Notes: generated by a model from the sequence alone, not told the origin. A stretch of DNA of 41,466 nt from Virgisporangium aurantiacum (GCF_016863635.1 NZ_BOPG01000079.1:1-41466), one strand, 5' to 3'. Positions 1 through 8,400 are shown, numbered from the stretch's first letter. Translations and numbers: made by a program.

Positions 1-1
1 G

Positions 2-759
2 CACCCGTCGGTGTCGGGGCATCAGGGCCGCTATCCGCTTCGGGAGATCGTGAATGCGATCTTCTATCAGAACCGGACCGGGTGTCAGTGGGCGTATCTG
101 CCGCACGATCTGCCGCCGAAGTCGGCGACGTACTACTACTTCGCGTTGTGGCGCGATGACGGCACCGACCAGACGATCCACGACCTGCTGCGGTGTCAGG
201 CGCGGGAGAGGGCCGGCCGTACGGAGGATCCGTCCGCGGTCGTGCTGGACGCGCAATCGATCCGCGCGGCGAACCACATCCCTGCCGCCACGACCGGAAA
301 GGACGCGGCCAAGAAGGTTCCGGGGCGCAAGCGCGGCCTCGCGGTGGACACCCTCGGACTGATCATCGCCGTGGTGGTGATGGCCGCGTCGGTCACCGAC
401 AATCAGATCGGCGTAGCCCTGGTCGACCGGGTCGTCGCGCACACCCCGACCGTGACGAAGGCGTGGGTCGATGCCGGGTTCAAAGACGACGTCCAGATTC
501 ACGGCGCCGTAAACGGGATCGACGTCAACAGGTCAAACGTTCCGACACCAGGCCAGGGTTCGTGCCGGTGGCCAAGCGGTGGATCGTCGAACAGGTCCAC
601 GGCACGCTGATGCTGCACCGCCGCCTCGTGCGCGAGTACGAGACCCGGCCCGCCTCCAGCGAGTCGCGGACCTGGTGGGCGGCCACCGCCAACCTGGTCC
701 GGCGCCTCACCGGCACCACCACCCCGACCTGGCGCCACCCGTTGAGCGACAACGGATGA
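2..759 (+). pseudogene. IS5-family DDE transposase, 5' cut by window, frameshifted
   Basis: The protein starts inside a transposase (HPSVSGHQGRYPLREIVNAI), with the IS5-type amino-terminal motif FYQNRTGCQW followed by a DDE core. The first catalytic Asp lies in VVLDAQSIRAA and the second in WVDAGF. A one-base deletion near 526 moves the reading frame. The third acidic residue (RWIVEQVHGTLMLHRR) and the carboxyl end are read in another frame that stops at 757-759. Copy 2 at 2639-3191 aligns across this point as DVEGVKR, which locates the lost base. The frame break separates the catalytic acids, so no functional enzyme is expected unless the shift is programmed. I doubt that, because copy 2 is broken at different places. 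Confidence 0.85.
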
Positions 760-769
760 ACCACGACCG

Positions 770-1215
770 ATGAACCACGAGCAGGTCCTGGAACTGATCA
801 CCGCCAGGGAAGCTGTTGCCGCTACCCAGGCCGAGCAGTTACGCGCCCAGATCGCCGCGCTCACCGAGCAACTCGTTGTCGTCGACGCCGAGCTGGCCGA
901 CCTGGCGACGACTCGCGATACGCTGCTGCGGCTCACCGGCGCCACCACCCGCGGCACGTCACCGACGGATGCCACGGTCACCATTCCGGTTACCAGCAGA
1001 TCCTCGCCGTGTTCGCCGCCACCGGAAATCCGTTACGCGCAAAGGACATCTGCGTCGCGCTCGGTACCGGCACCGCCGCGAAGAACACCGAAAGCCTGCG
1101 CGCCAAACTCAAACGCCTCGTCACCCGCGACGTTCTCACCGAACTCGAATCCGGCCTGTTCGCCCTCACCCGGCCCGCGACTGCCAGCAGCCCTGACCCA
1201 ACACCAGAGTCATAA
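770..1215 (+). pseudogene. IS5-associated passenger protein, copy 1 (frameshifted)
   Basis: This is a homologue of the intact 135-residue protein at 3188-3595. The start MNHEQVLELITAREA matches MNTTTVLGLIAAREA of the other copy, and the helical segment ending AELADLATTRDTL is nearly identical. Near 985 the frame shifts by one base, and homology continues (YQQILAVFAATGNPLRAKDI to LKRLVTRDVLTEL) up to the TAA at 1213-1215. Function is unknown. The first half looks like a coiled coil, and the second half has the helix and turn pattern of a winged-helix fold. It follows the transposase stop by ten bases, so it belongs to the insertion element rather than to the chromosome. Confidence 0.7.
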
Positions 1216-1245
1216 CGGACATCAGCTCCCGAACCACCATCTCAG

Positions 1246-1562
1246 CTTCGGTGCAGGCGATCCCGAACACGGGATCGGTCAGCGCGGCGGCCACGTCGTC
1301 GGCGTGGGAGTTGCGGAGCCATTCCAGTTCCTATTGGTCTCCGTATCCCCACAGGTGTGAGGTTAGGCTCTTACCAGATCGGTCAACGGGTCGCGAACCC
1401 GTCGAGCATGCGTGCCGAGGCGAGGAACCGAGCCGACGACCACCCGGTACTGTGCGGATCGCCTCGCCGGCAAGGACGTCGAGGATGTCCTGCGCGCAGC
1501 GGCCACGGCCGGGCACGGAGGGGGATGGGGGCGAAGCGGCTGCGCGCGATCTGTGTACGTCG
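1246..1562. other. Gene-free stretch right of IS copy 1
   Basis: No convincing gene. At 1258-1277 there is a perfect 8-bp inverted repeat (CGATCCCG-AACA-CGGGATCG) without a T-run, so a terminator role is uncertain. On the minus strand, bases about 1329 to 1246 read as a protein-like piece (LRNSHADDVAAALTDPVFGI) bounded by a stop upstream and by the IS end downstream. It may be the remains of a gene interrupted by the insertion. Confidence 0.4.
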
Positions 1563-1922
1563 CTACCTAGGGTAATCACATTTTTCCATGATCACGTCGG
1601 TCCGGCCCCCCCGCTCGAAGGCAGAAAATTTCCAGGCTTTTTCCCGTGCCTCTAATGGACTATTGCCGGACCCCTGGCCGGTTGCGACCAACTTTCCATC
1701 CTTGTCGACAATTCTGCAGACGGCTACGGCGGGGCCCGCCTTGTTGTCGTTGTTCGTCCACAAATGTGGTGCATCCCAGATTTCGCCATAGGACCGACCG
1801 CTCGGCTCTCGGTTAGGCCAGCGCTCTCTGGCCTCTCTGGCGGCGGCTTCCCGGGCCGCTCTGGCGGCCTCCCGGGCCTCTTTGCGGTCCCCTGGGTCAA
1901 CGCCGTCTCCCCCGCGTGGCAT
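1563..1922 (-). CDS. Small protein of unknown function, 119 residues
   Basis: An intact reading frame starts at ATG 1922 with an excellent ribosome binding site (AAAGGAG, spacing 5) and ends at 1563. Residues about 10-35 are Ala/Arg-rich and probably helical or coiled coil. The second half is a compact, better composed domain (AVCRIVDKDGKLVATGQGSG, then LEAREKAWKFSAFERGG), reminiscent of small alpha/beta folds. I do not recognise the family. There is no signal peptide or membrane segment. It lies alone among insertion-sequence debris. The upstream region has a gapped inverted repeat TGACC-4-GGTCA (1954-1967) and a palindrome GCATCGATGC (1970-1979) that could bind a regulator. The gene is probably real because of the start signal and intact frame. 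Its role is unknown. Confidence 0.7.
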   Translation of the reverse strand: MPRGGDGVDPGDRKEAREAARAAREAAAREARERWPNREPSGRSYGEIWDAPHLWTNNDNKAGPAVAVCRIVDKDGKLVATGQGSGNSPLEAREKAWKFSAFERGGRTDVIMEKCDYPR

Positions 1923-2099
1923 GGCAGCTCCTTTGACAGATTCGACACCTACATGACCGCCTGGTCAGCGCATCGATGCATTGGTCTGAGGATCGTGATC
2001 TCGTCTATCTGCATCGTTGGGGCGCTGAGAATTCCTGCATTTTCACATGGCACGCATCGGCGGCGCAGGAGGTTGGAAATTCCTGCTACTGACGTGATC

Positions 2100-2638
2100 T
2101 CAATGACATCGCGGTAGGTACCGGTATTCGAAGTGGGTCAGATGCAGCGCTGCGGCGACGAGGTCGCCGAGTGCGCGAGGGTTGGCGGTGGTGTGGCGCA
2201 GTGTCCGCCAGCGTCCGGTGAGGATGGCGAAGCCGCGTTCGCCGAGGCAGCGCATCGAGCGCAGCAGCAGGTTGTGGGCACGGTCGTCGACGGCGAGCGG
2301 TCGGCCGCCGACGGGCTGTTTGTACGGGGGTGTGGATGCCTTGCCCGGTGCCGTCGTATCCGGAGTCGCCCAGGGTCGACAGGTCCAATGTGGACGCAGC
2401 CCAGTACAGAGCGCCGGTGATGTCCAGGTACTGGGCGCAGGTCAAGTCGTACAGGTGTCCGGGCATCGCATCGGAGGTCCAGATCGGTAGCCCGTCCGGG
2501 CGCATGACGGCTTGGATGTTGGCGCCGAAGTCGCGGTGCTTGCCGGAGTACCAGGCGTCGATGGGTTTGCCTTTGACGCTGGTGGTGGTTTCGGTGAGGC
2601 GGTTGGTGTCGAAGAGTTTCCCGTCGAGGATGACGCCG
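2100..2638 (-). pseudogene. DDE transposase remnant (IS5 superfamily, DDE_Tnp_4-like)
   Basis: Read on the minus strand from 2638, the sequence encodes the core of a DDE transposase unrelated to the two flanking copies. It shows DGVILDGKLFDTNRLTETT (first acid), SDAMPGHLYDLTCAQYLDI, LGDSGYDGTGQGIHTPV (second acid) and, after a one-base frameshift near 2322, KQPVGGRPLAVDDRAHN and LGERGFAILTGRWRTL (third acid). The frame ends with a stop at 2100-2102. The amino-terminal part is absent: homology stops abruptly at about 2638, exactly where the truncated IS copy 2 begins. The gene is dead, broken at one end and frameshifted. Confidence 0.75.
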
Positions 2639-3191
2639 TCAGGCCAGGGAGAGGGCGGGCCGTCGGGAGGATCCGTCCGCGGTCGTGCTGGATACTCAGT
2701 CGATCCGCGCCGCCAACCACGTCCCGGCCGCGACCACCGGCAAGGACGCCGGCAAGAAGGTGCCCGGCCGGAAACGCGGCCTCGCGGTCGACGCGCTCGG
2801 GCTGATCATCGCGGTGGTGGTGACCGCCGCGTCGGTCACCGACACCGCGATCGGCGTGCGCCTGCTGGACAAGGTCGTCGAGCACACGCCGACCGTCACC
2901 CTGGCCTGGGTGGACGCCGGGTTCAAGCAATGACCTGGGCGTCCACGGTGCTGTGCTCGGCGTCGATGTCGAGGGCGTCAAGCGCAGCGCCACGAGGCCG
3001 GGGTTCGTGCCGATCGCGAAGCGGTGGGTGGTCGAGCAGGTCAGTGGCGCGCTGATGCTGCACCGGCGCCTGACCCGGGAGTACGAGAGCCGCCCGGAGT
3101 CATCGGTGTCACGCACTCTGTGGCCTCGGCCGCCAACCTCGTGCGCCGGCTGACCGGCACCAGCACACCGTCCTGGCGAGACCCGGCATGA
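2639..3191 (+). pseudogene. IS5-family transposase, 5' truncated, two frameshifts
   Basis: The protein is homologous to copy 1. Residues from RQARERAGRREDPSAVVLDT to WVDAGFK are in one frame and contain the first two catalytic acids. An extra base near 2930 shifts the frame into NDLGVHGAVLGVDVEGVKRS and RWVVEQVSGALMLHRR, which has the third acid. A further shift near 3115 leads to ASAANLVRRLTGTSTPSWRD and a TGA at 3189-3191. That stop overlaps the ATG of the passenger gene as ATGA, so the two genes were translationally coupled in the ancestral element. The 5' third is deleted. Confidence 0.8.
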
Positions 3192-3595
3192 ACACCACGA
3201 CCGTGCTCGGCCTGATCGCCGCCCGCGAAGCCGCCGCGTCCGCCACCCGCGACGACCTGCACCAGCAGCAAGCCAAGCTCACCGCCGAGGTGGCCGCCAT
3301 CGACGCCGAACTGGCCGACCTGGCGACCACCCGCCACACCCTGACCAAGATCCTCGAAGACGAGGTGACCTCATCCGAACCGGCCGTCATCAGCGAGCTC
3401 TACCAACAGATCCTCGCTGTGTTCACCCCCGACCGCGACGCCCTGCGCGCGAAAGACGTCTGCCTCGCACTGGAAATCGGCACCGAGGCCAAGGACACCG
3501 AAGGCATCCGCGCCAAGCTCAAACGCCTGGTCAACCGGCACACCCTCACCGAAATCCAACCCGGCCAATTCACCCTCATCGGAACCCGGGCATAA
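3188..3595 (+). CDS. IS5-associated passenger protein, intact copy (135 residues)
   Basis: The gene is intact, starting at ATG 3188 in an ATGA overlap with the transposase stop. Residues about 3-60 are heptad-like and charged (RDDLHQQQAKLTAEVAAIDA), which predicts a coiled coil. Residues about 65-130 (ISELYQQILAVF, ALRAKDVCLALEIG, AKLKRLVNRHTLTEIQPGQF) have the three-helix-plus-wing pattern of a winged helix, in which KLKRLVNRHTLTEIQPG would be the last helix and wing. The same gene follows the transposase in copy 1, so it travels with the element. Plausible roles are target or end recognition, or regulation of transposition. These are inferences from the fold. The name and function are unknown to me. 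Confidence 0.75.
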   Translation: MNTTTVLGLIAAREAAASATRDDLHQQQAKLTAEVAAIDAELADLATTRHTLTKILEDEVTSSEPAVISELYQQILAVFTPDRDALRAKDVCLALEIGTEAKDTEGIRAKLKRLVNRHTLTEIQPGQFTLIGTRA

Positions 3596-3612
3596 CCTCC
3601 CAGACCACCCTC

Positions 3613-6600
3613 TCAGGTTTCGATGACGTCGAAGCCGAACACTCCCCTTGAGCTGACCAGAAGTAGGAAGTTGCTGCTGGGGAGGGCGCTACACAGTTTG
3701 ATTTGGTCGTCGATCCGCATCGCTGCGGCCCGTCCAGTTTGGGCTTGCCACAGAAATATTGATGACTTGCCGGCCGCTACCAGCCGGCCATCGGCAGGCA
3801 GGATCACGAGGTGATCCACTCCGCGGGCGAGGCCGGTGTCGACTGCGTAGCGGAGGGTGCCGCTGGCTGGGTCGACGATTCGCACAACGGGATCGCTATC
3901 CGCGCCGCGGGTGCCGGTGGTGGCCAGCCATGTCCCGTCTGAGGCTACGTGCATCGCGCCGATCCCATGGGTGTGGCCGGTGTCGATGGAGTGGCGAAGG
4001 GAACCGTTCGCTGGATCGAAGATGCGCAGGATCGGGTCACCGTCCACGCCGCCGGCGCCGATGGTGGCCAGCCATGTTCCGTCCGGGGCGAGGCAAGCCC
4101 ACCTGATTCCGTGGTGGTGGGTGGTGTCGATGGTGTGGCGCGGGGTGCCACTGATCGGGTCGTAGATCCGGATCATGGGGTCACCGCCCAGGCCGCCAGC
4201 GCCGGTGGTGGCCAGCCATGATCCGTCCGGTGCCAGGTACAGCGATCCGACACCGTGTGGGTGGCCGGTGTCGATGGTGTGACGGTGGGTGCCACTGTTC
4301 GGGTCGAGGATCCGGATCACGGGGTCGCCGCCCAGGCCGCCCGGACCGGTGGTGCTTGTAGTTGCCAGCCAGGATCCGTCCGGCGCCGGGTAGAGCGACC
4401 CGGCGCCGCGACGAAAGCCGGTGTCGATGCTGTGACGCAGAGCGCCGCTTGCCGGGTCGAAGATATGGACGTTGGGATCGCTCCGGCCTTGGGAGTCGAC
4501 CGCGCCGGTAGTGGCGAGCCAGGATCTGTCGTCGGCCAGGTGTATGGACCCGACTCCCCGGCGGTGGCCGGTGTCGATGGTGTAGCGCAGGGCACCGCTG
4601 ATCGGATCGAAGAGCCGAGCGACTGGATCGCCGCCCACACCGCCGGGACCGGCGGTGGCCAGCCACGATCCGTCCCGAGCCATGTGGACCGAGTCGACTC
4701 CTCGTGGGTGGCCGGTGTCGATGTTGTGGCGCATCTTGCCGGTGGCCGGATCGAAGATGCGCACCACCGGAAAGCCCGAACGGATGTCGCCCGTGGTGCC
4801 AGTAGTTGCCAGCCACGAGCCGTCCGAGGCAAGACACGCGAATCCGACCTCGTGGCGGTGGCCGGGATTGCCGGTGTTTCGCGATGTGCCAACAGCCGTG
4901 TCGAAGATCCGCACCAGGGGATCCCGATCGGTGCCAGTAGTGGCCAGCCACGATCCGTCGGCGGCCGGAAATACCGATCGGACACCACGCGGATGGCCAG
5001 TGTCGATGGCATGGCGGAGGGCACCGCCGGACGTGTCGAAGATCCGCACCACGGGATCCCGATCAGTGCCAGTAGTGGCAAGCCACGATCCGTCGGCGGC
5101 CGGAAATACCGATCGGACACCACGCGGATGGCCAGTGTCGATGGCATCGCGGAGGGCACCGCCGGACGTGTCGAAGATCCGCACCACTCGATCGCCCCGG
5201 CCGCGCGCGTCGATGACACCTCTGGTGGCCAGCCACGAGGGATCCCGGGCGGAGTAGATTGACCCGACGCCTTTGAGGTGGCCTGTGTCGATGGTGTGGC
5301 GCAGGGTGCCGCTGGCCGTGTCGAAGATCCGCACCACCGAGTTTCTGTACCTGCCGGTACCGATCGTTGCCAGCCAGGACCCGTCCGGAGCTACGTGCAC
5401 CAGGTCCACACCATCGGCGTGGCCGGTATCAATGGCATGTCGTATGGTGCCGGTGGCTATGTCGATGATCCGCACGACGGGATCGCCGCTCTCGCTGGTG
5501 CCGGTGGTGGCTAGCCAGGATCCGTCCGGTGCCACGTATATCGACGCCACGCCGCGTGGGTGCCGGGTGTCGATGCTCTGGCGTACGAGACCGGACATCG
5601 GGTCGAGAATGTGTACTACTGGATCACCGTTGAGGCGCCTGTTGGGCCGCTTGCGACGGTTTTCCTCCCAGCCTGTCGCCGTGGTGCCGACGGTGGCGAT
5701 CCAGGATCCGTCCGGAGCCACGTGGACCGACCCGACACCCCGATGGTGCCCGGTGTCGATGGTCTGGCGAAGGGCGCCGGTCGCCGGATCGAAGATCCTC
5801 ACCACCGGATCACCTTTGTGCCGACGAAGTGTGCCGGCGGTGGCCAGCCAGGACCTGTCCGGGGCGATGCTGATGAGGGCTACGCCGTGGTGGTGGCCTG
5901 TGTCAATTGTGTGGCGGACGGTGCCGCTTTCGGGGTCGAAAATCTGGATCATCGGATCGCCGCCCACGCCGCTGGGGCCGGTGGTGCCCTTGGTGGCCAG
6001 CCATGATCCGTCCGAAGCGAGATGGACCGACCCGACGCCAACCAGGTGTCCTGTGTCGATGGCATGACGTGGGATGCCGTTGGCCAGATCGAAGATCCTC
6101 ATCACCGGGCCGTTACCTCGCTCGAAGCGGCCGGCGGCACCGGTCGTGATCATTAGGGACTTGTCGGGAGCCAGATGAACTGAGCTGACTCCATATGGAT
6201 GGCCGGTATCAATGGCACGGCGAAGCGCCGCGTCGGGTTGGTCGGGCGGCGGCCAGCGGTTGACGACGCGCAGCCGCTCGGTCAGATATGGCGTGAAATC
6301 GGCGACGAGTGGCTGGAGAGGTGGGCTGGCATCCAGACGGCTGGCAAGAATGTCGTCAATGGCATGCGCTGGGCGGATCGGCGTGAGGAGGTGGGCGTTC
6401 TGCCGGATCGCGGTGCCGAGGGCCGCAGCCGTCGCGGTGCTCGACCGGCGAAGATCTGCTTCCACAGCGACCGGTCCGTCGCGGCGTATCCGGGCTGAGG
6501 CCCATCGCAGGTCGGCGACCAGGTCGTCGGCCCGGCGGTCCAGGCCTGCACCGCGAAGGTGGTCCACGAGGTGGCGCCGTAGATCGTCGAGGTCGTCGGG

Positions 6601-8400
6601 AACAGTCCACCACGGCCAACTGCCGGCATCGATCGGATCGAATGACTGTGGCTGCAGAAGCCGACCCACAGACGTGAGGAGCGTGCGGTGGTAGCCGACG
6701 AGGCGGTCATGCCCAACCGAAGCCTGCAAAAAGGTACGAATAACGTCATGTAGCCGCAACCCGGGGACGTGGCGGGCCGGCCTGGCCAGGGAGGCGTCAA
6801 CTAGGGTGCGGCCGAGTTGCTCCACCTGGAACTCCGTCATCGCGGCTCCGGCTCCCCAGAGCAGGTTCAGCGTTTGGAACGGGATGTCGGTGTCTTCGGC
6901 GAATATGCAGAGCTCTCGGTACCGGTCGCGAGTCAGCGCGGGCAGCAGGTCGATGCTGGCATTCAGACACGCCGCCACCATCCGATGGCGCTGTTGGTCG
7001 GAGATCTGGTACGGGTTGTCCAGCCCGGCGGGGCCGACCCGGCCCAGCTGCTCAGCGATTATGGAAGCGGCATCCGCTGTGTCACGGCCGTTGTCGGCGA
7101 ACTGAGCGATGGTGCGGTTGGTGATATCCAGAAGCAGTGGCCACCGGCCAGTCAGTCGTAGCAATTCGGTCACCGTTGCGCTCGGAACTGCGCCCAGGCC
7201 GCGGGTCAACAGTTCGGTTGCGTGCCCGTCATCCATCGCATCGACTAGGACCTGCACCGAGCCGGCAAGCGACCGTAGCCGGTGGCGTGTGGTGACCAGT
7301 CGCCGACAGGTACGTCCACCGACCAGGAACGGGTGAATCTGCTCATCCCGCCATACATCATCGATCACCAGCAGCACCGGCTCAGTGCAGGCATCAAGGG
7401 CGACGCCCAGGCGGAACCCCGCTTGCTGCGGATCGGCCATCGTCGGCCTCTCCATCGTCAACGCTTCAGTGAGATCGTTGATCTTCGCAGCCAGGGCCGG
7501 CCCGGTGACATCTCGGCCGAGCTCAGTCCACAACAGTCCGCCGGTGTACCAGGCAACCACCGCCGGATCCTGGATCGCCTGGGCCACCAGCGTCGTCTTC
7601 CCGAATCCGCCGGTACCCTGCACCGCGGTTACCGCCACCGTCGCTGGCTCAGCTGGATGGCAAACCGCTGAAACCAGGGACGCGCCAAGATCTGGACGTG
7701 GAACCATCCCGGGCTCCACTCCCGGTGCCATCCACGGCCGACGCCACTCGCGCTGCCGACCGCCGGACCTCCGGGGCCCGGTGCCAGTAGGCGACGGTTC
7801 TGCGTCCGTCGACCCGATGTCGGCGTCATGTGCAGAGGTCGAGATCTCGCCGCCTGCCATCGACACGCGGGGCGGCCGGGGCCTGACGGTGCCCAGCGGA
7901 GGTTCGACGTACAGCGGTTGGCAGGTCAGCACACGCACCAGCTCGTCCACGCCATCCGACGTCAGCGTCGACACCACATACGTCGTCCCGCCCACCGGAT
8001 GAAGCCAATCCGGCAACCCCGTCGCGTCGTCACCCGGCAGAATGACGGGAAGGATCATTCGGATGCCCTCATCCGAGTCGGTGTACAACAGCTCCTGAAG
8101 CTGCCGCGCCTCCCACCACACTCCACGCCCGACCCCGCCAGCGGCGCGGCCCTCGGCACGTTCCCGATAACGCGGTGACGCCACCACCAGCACGAAATCG
8201 GCCAACCGGATCTGCTCCGACATCCATTGCGGCCAGAACCGACGCTCCGACGCGGCCGAAACGTCCAACCTTGCGTCCACGCCTTCAGCTCGAAGCAGCG
8301 TCCACAGCAGCCGCACCCGCTCCTCGTGCTGATCATCTTCGTGCGCGTACGAGATCAACACACGTACACGACCACTGTCCGCAGACGCCACCGTCACCAT
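3613..8400 (-). CDS. SEFIR - NB-ARC - beta-propeller STAND protein (NLR-like)
   Basis: A 1595-residue protein. Residues 11-160 form a SEFIR/TIR-like domain (RVRVLISYAHEDD at the start). Residues about 230-560 form an NB-ARC switch: Walker A GTGGFGKTT (262-270), Walker B VLLVIDDVW (342-350), RLVTTRHR (368-375), WPLLLDI in the GLPLA position, and LHDVIRTF (550-557) as the MHD-type motif. A helical region (570-700) joins a carboxyl-terminal array of about 17 units of 45-60 residues, pattern IDTGHxxGVxSVxxAxDGSWLATxG...DPVVRIFDxxxG, which should fold as one or two WD40-like propellers. In this architecture the propeller senses a ligand, the ATPase oligomerises, and the SEFIR domain signals or degrades. 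A defence role is inferred from family and context. The start is ATG 8400; GTG at codon 2 or 4 is possible because no clear binding site precedes it. The stop lies within the end of IS copy 2, so the natural end may have been altered. Confidence 0.85.
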   Translation of the reverse strand: MVTVASADSGRVRVLISYAHEDDQHEERVRLLWTLLRAEGVDARLDVSAASERRFWPQWMSEQIRLADFVLVVASPRYRERAEGRAAGGVGRGVWWEARQLQELLYTDSDEGIRMILPVILPGDDATGLPDWLHPVGGTTYVVSTLTSDGVDELVRVLTCQPLYVEPPLGTVRPRPPRVSMAGGEISTSAHDADIGSTDAEPSPTGTGPRRSGGRQREWRRPWMAPGVEPGMVPRPDLGASLVSAVCHPAEPATVAVTAVQGTGGFGKTTLVAQAIQDPAVVAWYTGGLLWTELGRDVTGPALAAKINDLTEALTMERPTMADPQQAGFRLGVALDACTEPVLLVIDDVWRDEQIHPFLVGGRTCRRLVTTRHRLRSLAGSVQVLVDAMDDGHATELLTRGLGAVPSATVTELLRLTGRWPLLLDITNRTIAQFADNGRDTADAASIIAEQLGRVGPAGLDNPYQISDQQRHRMVAACLNASIDLLPALTRDRYRELCIFAEDTDIPFQTLNLLWGAGAAMTEFQVEQLGRTLVDASLARPARHVPGLRLHDVIRTFLQASVGHDRLVGYHRTLLTSVGRLLQPQSFDPIDAGSWPWWTVPDDLDDLRRHLVDHLRGAGLDRRADDLVADLRWASARIRRDGPVAVEADLRRSSTATAAALGTAIRQNAHLLTPIRPAHAIDDILASRLDASPPLQPLVADFTPYLTERLRVVNRWPPPDQPDAALRRAIDTGHPYGVSSVHLAPDKSLMITTGAAGRFERGNGPVMRIFDLANGIPRHAIDTGHLVGVGSVHLASDGSWLATKGTTGPSGVGGDPMIQIFDPESGTVRHTIDTGHHHGVALISIAPDRSWLATAGTLRRHKGDPVVRIFDPATGALRQTIDTGHHRGVGSVHVAPDGSWIATVGTTATGWEENRRKRPNRRLNGDPVVHILDPMSGLVRQSIDTRHPRGVASIYVAPDGSWLATTGTSESGDPVVRIIDIATGTIRHAIDTGHADGVDLVHVAPDGSWLATIGTGRYRNSVVRIFDTASGTLRHTIDTGHLKGVGSIYSARDPSWLATRGVIDARGRGDRVVRIFDTSGGALRDAIDTGHPRGVRSVFPAADGSWLATTGTDRDPVVRIFDTSGGALRHAIDTGHPRGVRSVFPAADGSWLATTGTDRDPLVRIFDTAVGTSRNTGNPGHRHEVGFACLASDGSWLATTGTTGDIRSGFPVVRIFDPATGKMRHNIDTGHPRGVDSVHMARDGSWLATAGPGGVGGDPVARLFDPISGALRYTIDTGHRRGVGSIHLADDRSWLATTGAVDSQGRSDPNVHIFDPASGALRHSIDTGFRRGAGSLYPAPDGSWLATTSTTGPGGLGGDPVIRILDPNSGTHRHTIDTGHPHGVGSLYLAPDGSWLATTGAGGLGGDPMIRIYDPISGTPRHTIDTTHHHGIRWACLAPDGTWLATIGAGGVDGDPILRIFDPANGSLRHSIDTGHTHGIGAMHVASDGTWLATTGTRGADSDPVVRIVDPASGTLRYAVDTGLARGVDHLVILPADGRLVAAGKSSIFLWQAQTGRAAAMRIDDQIKLCSALPSSNFLLLVSSRGVFGFDVIET
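3700..6240 (-). repeat. Array of about 17 propeller-repeat units inside the STAND gene
   Basis: In-frame repeats of about 135-180 bp encode the WD-like units listed under the gene. Most units share the IDTGH...GV and DGSWLAT cores, and they differ mainly in the loop between LAT and the DPVVRIFD strand. The lengths of that loop vary from about 5 to 25 residues. The conservation of the strands with variable loops is what a ligand-binding propeller under diversification would show. Confidence 0.85.
4925..5194 (-). repeat. Recent 135-bp tandem duplication of one propeller unit
   Basis: Two adjacent 135-bp units (about 4925-5059 and 5060-5194) are almost base-for-base identical, including synonymous positions. 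They encode HAIDTGHPRGVRSVF and DGSWLATTGTDRDP units of exactly 45 residues. The neighbouring units have diverged far more, so this duplication is young or has been homogenised by gene conversion. Confidence 0.85.

Larger units (their letters stand above)
1..1245 (+). mobile_element. IS5-type element, copy 1 (left end outside window)
   Basis: This segment holds a DDE transposase reading frame followed by a small passenger gene, the same order as at 2639-3616. The right end is placed near 1245 because the two copies stay alignable to the shared bases ACCACC-TCTCAG (1233-1245 here, 3604-3616 in copy 2) and diverge just beyond. Read inward, that end begins CTGAGA-GGTGGT and may be the terminal inverted repeat. 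The left end is not in the window, so neither the repeat pair nor a target duplication can be checked. Both genes of this copy are frameshifted, so it should not move by itself. Confidence 0.6.
2639..3616 (+). mobile_element. IS5-type element, copy 2 (left part deleted)
   Basis: This is the second copy of the element seen at the window start. It aligns from the position matching base 197 of copy 1, so the first part of the element, including its left inverted repeat, is missing. The left boundary at 2639 abuts the truncated minus-strand transposase. The right end at about 3616 lies inside the last codons of the STAND gene on the other strand. The passenger gene of this copy is intact, while the transposase is not. 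Confidence 0.65.

Noticed and set aside
526..530. Programmed frameshift in the IS5 transposase
   Set aside because: The two copies are broken at different places and in different directions, which fits random decay. No slippery heptamer is visible.
499..984. Long minus-strand reading frame across the transposase/passenger junction of IS copy 1
   Set aside because: It is a GC-rich shadow of the plus-strand IS genes. The same shadow is broken in copy 2 and has no start signal.
1258..1277. Perfect 8-bp inverted repeat as a terminator
   Set aside because: There is no T-run and no intact gene ending beside it. It may be part of a decayed reading frame, so it is only noted.
1380..1450. Possible tRNA fragment (GGGTCGCGAACCC)
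   Set aside because: The hairpin is short and no other tRNA arm can be drawn around it.
3700..6240. CRISPR-like array
   Set aside because: The repeats are in-frame protein repeats of about 135-180 bp with variable loops, not short repeats with spacers. No cas genes are present.
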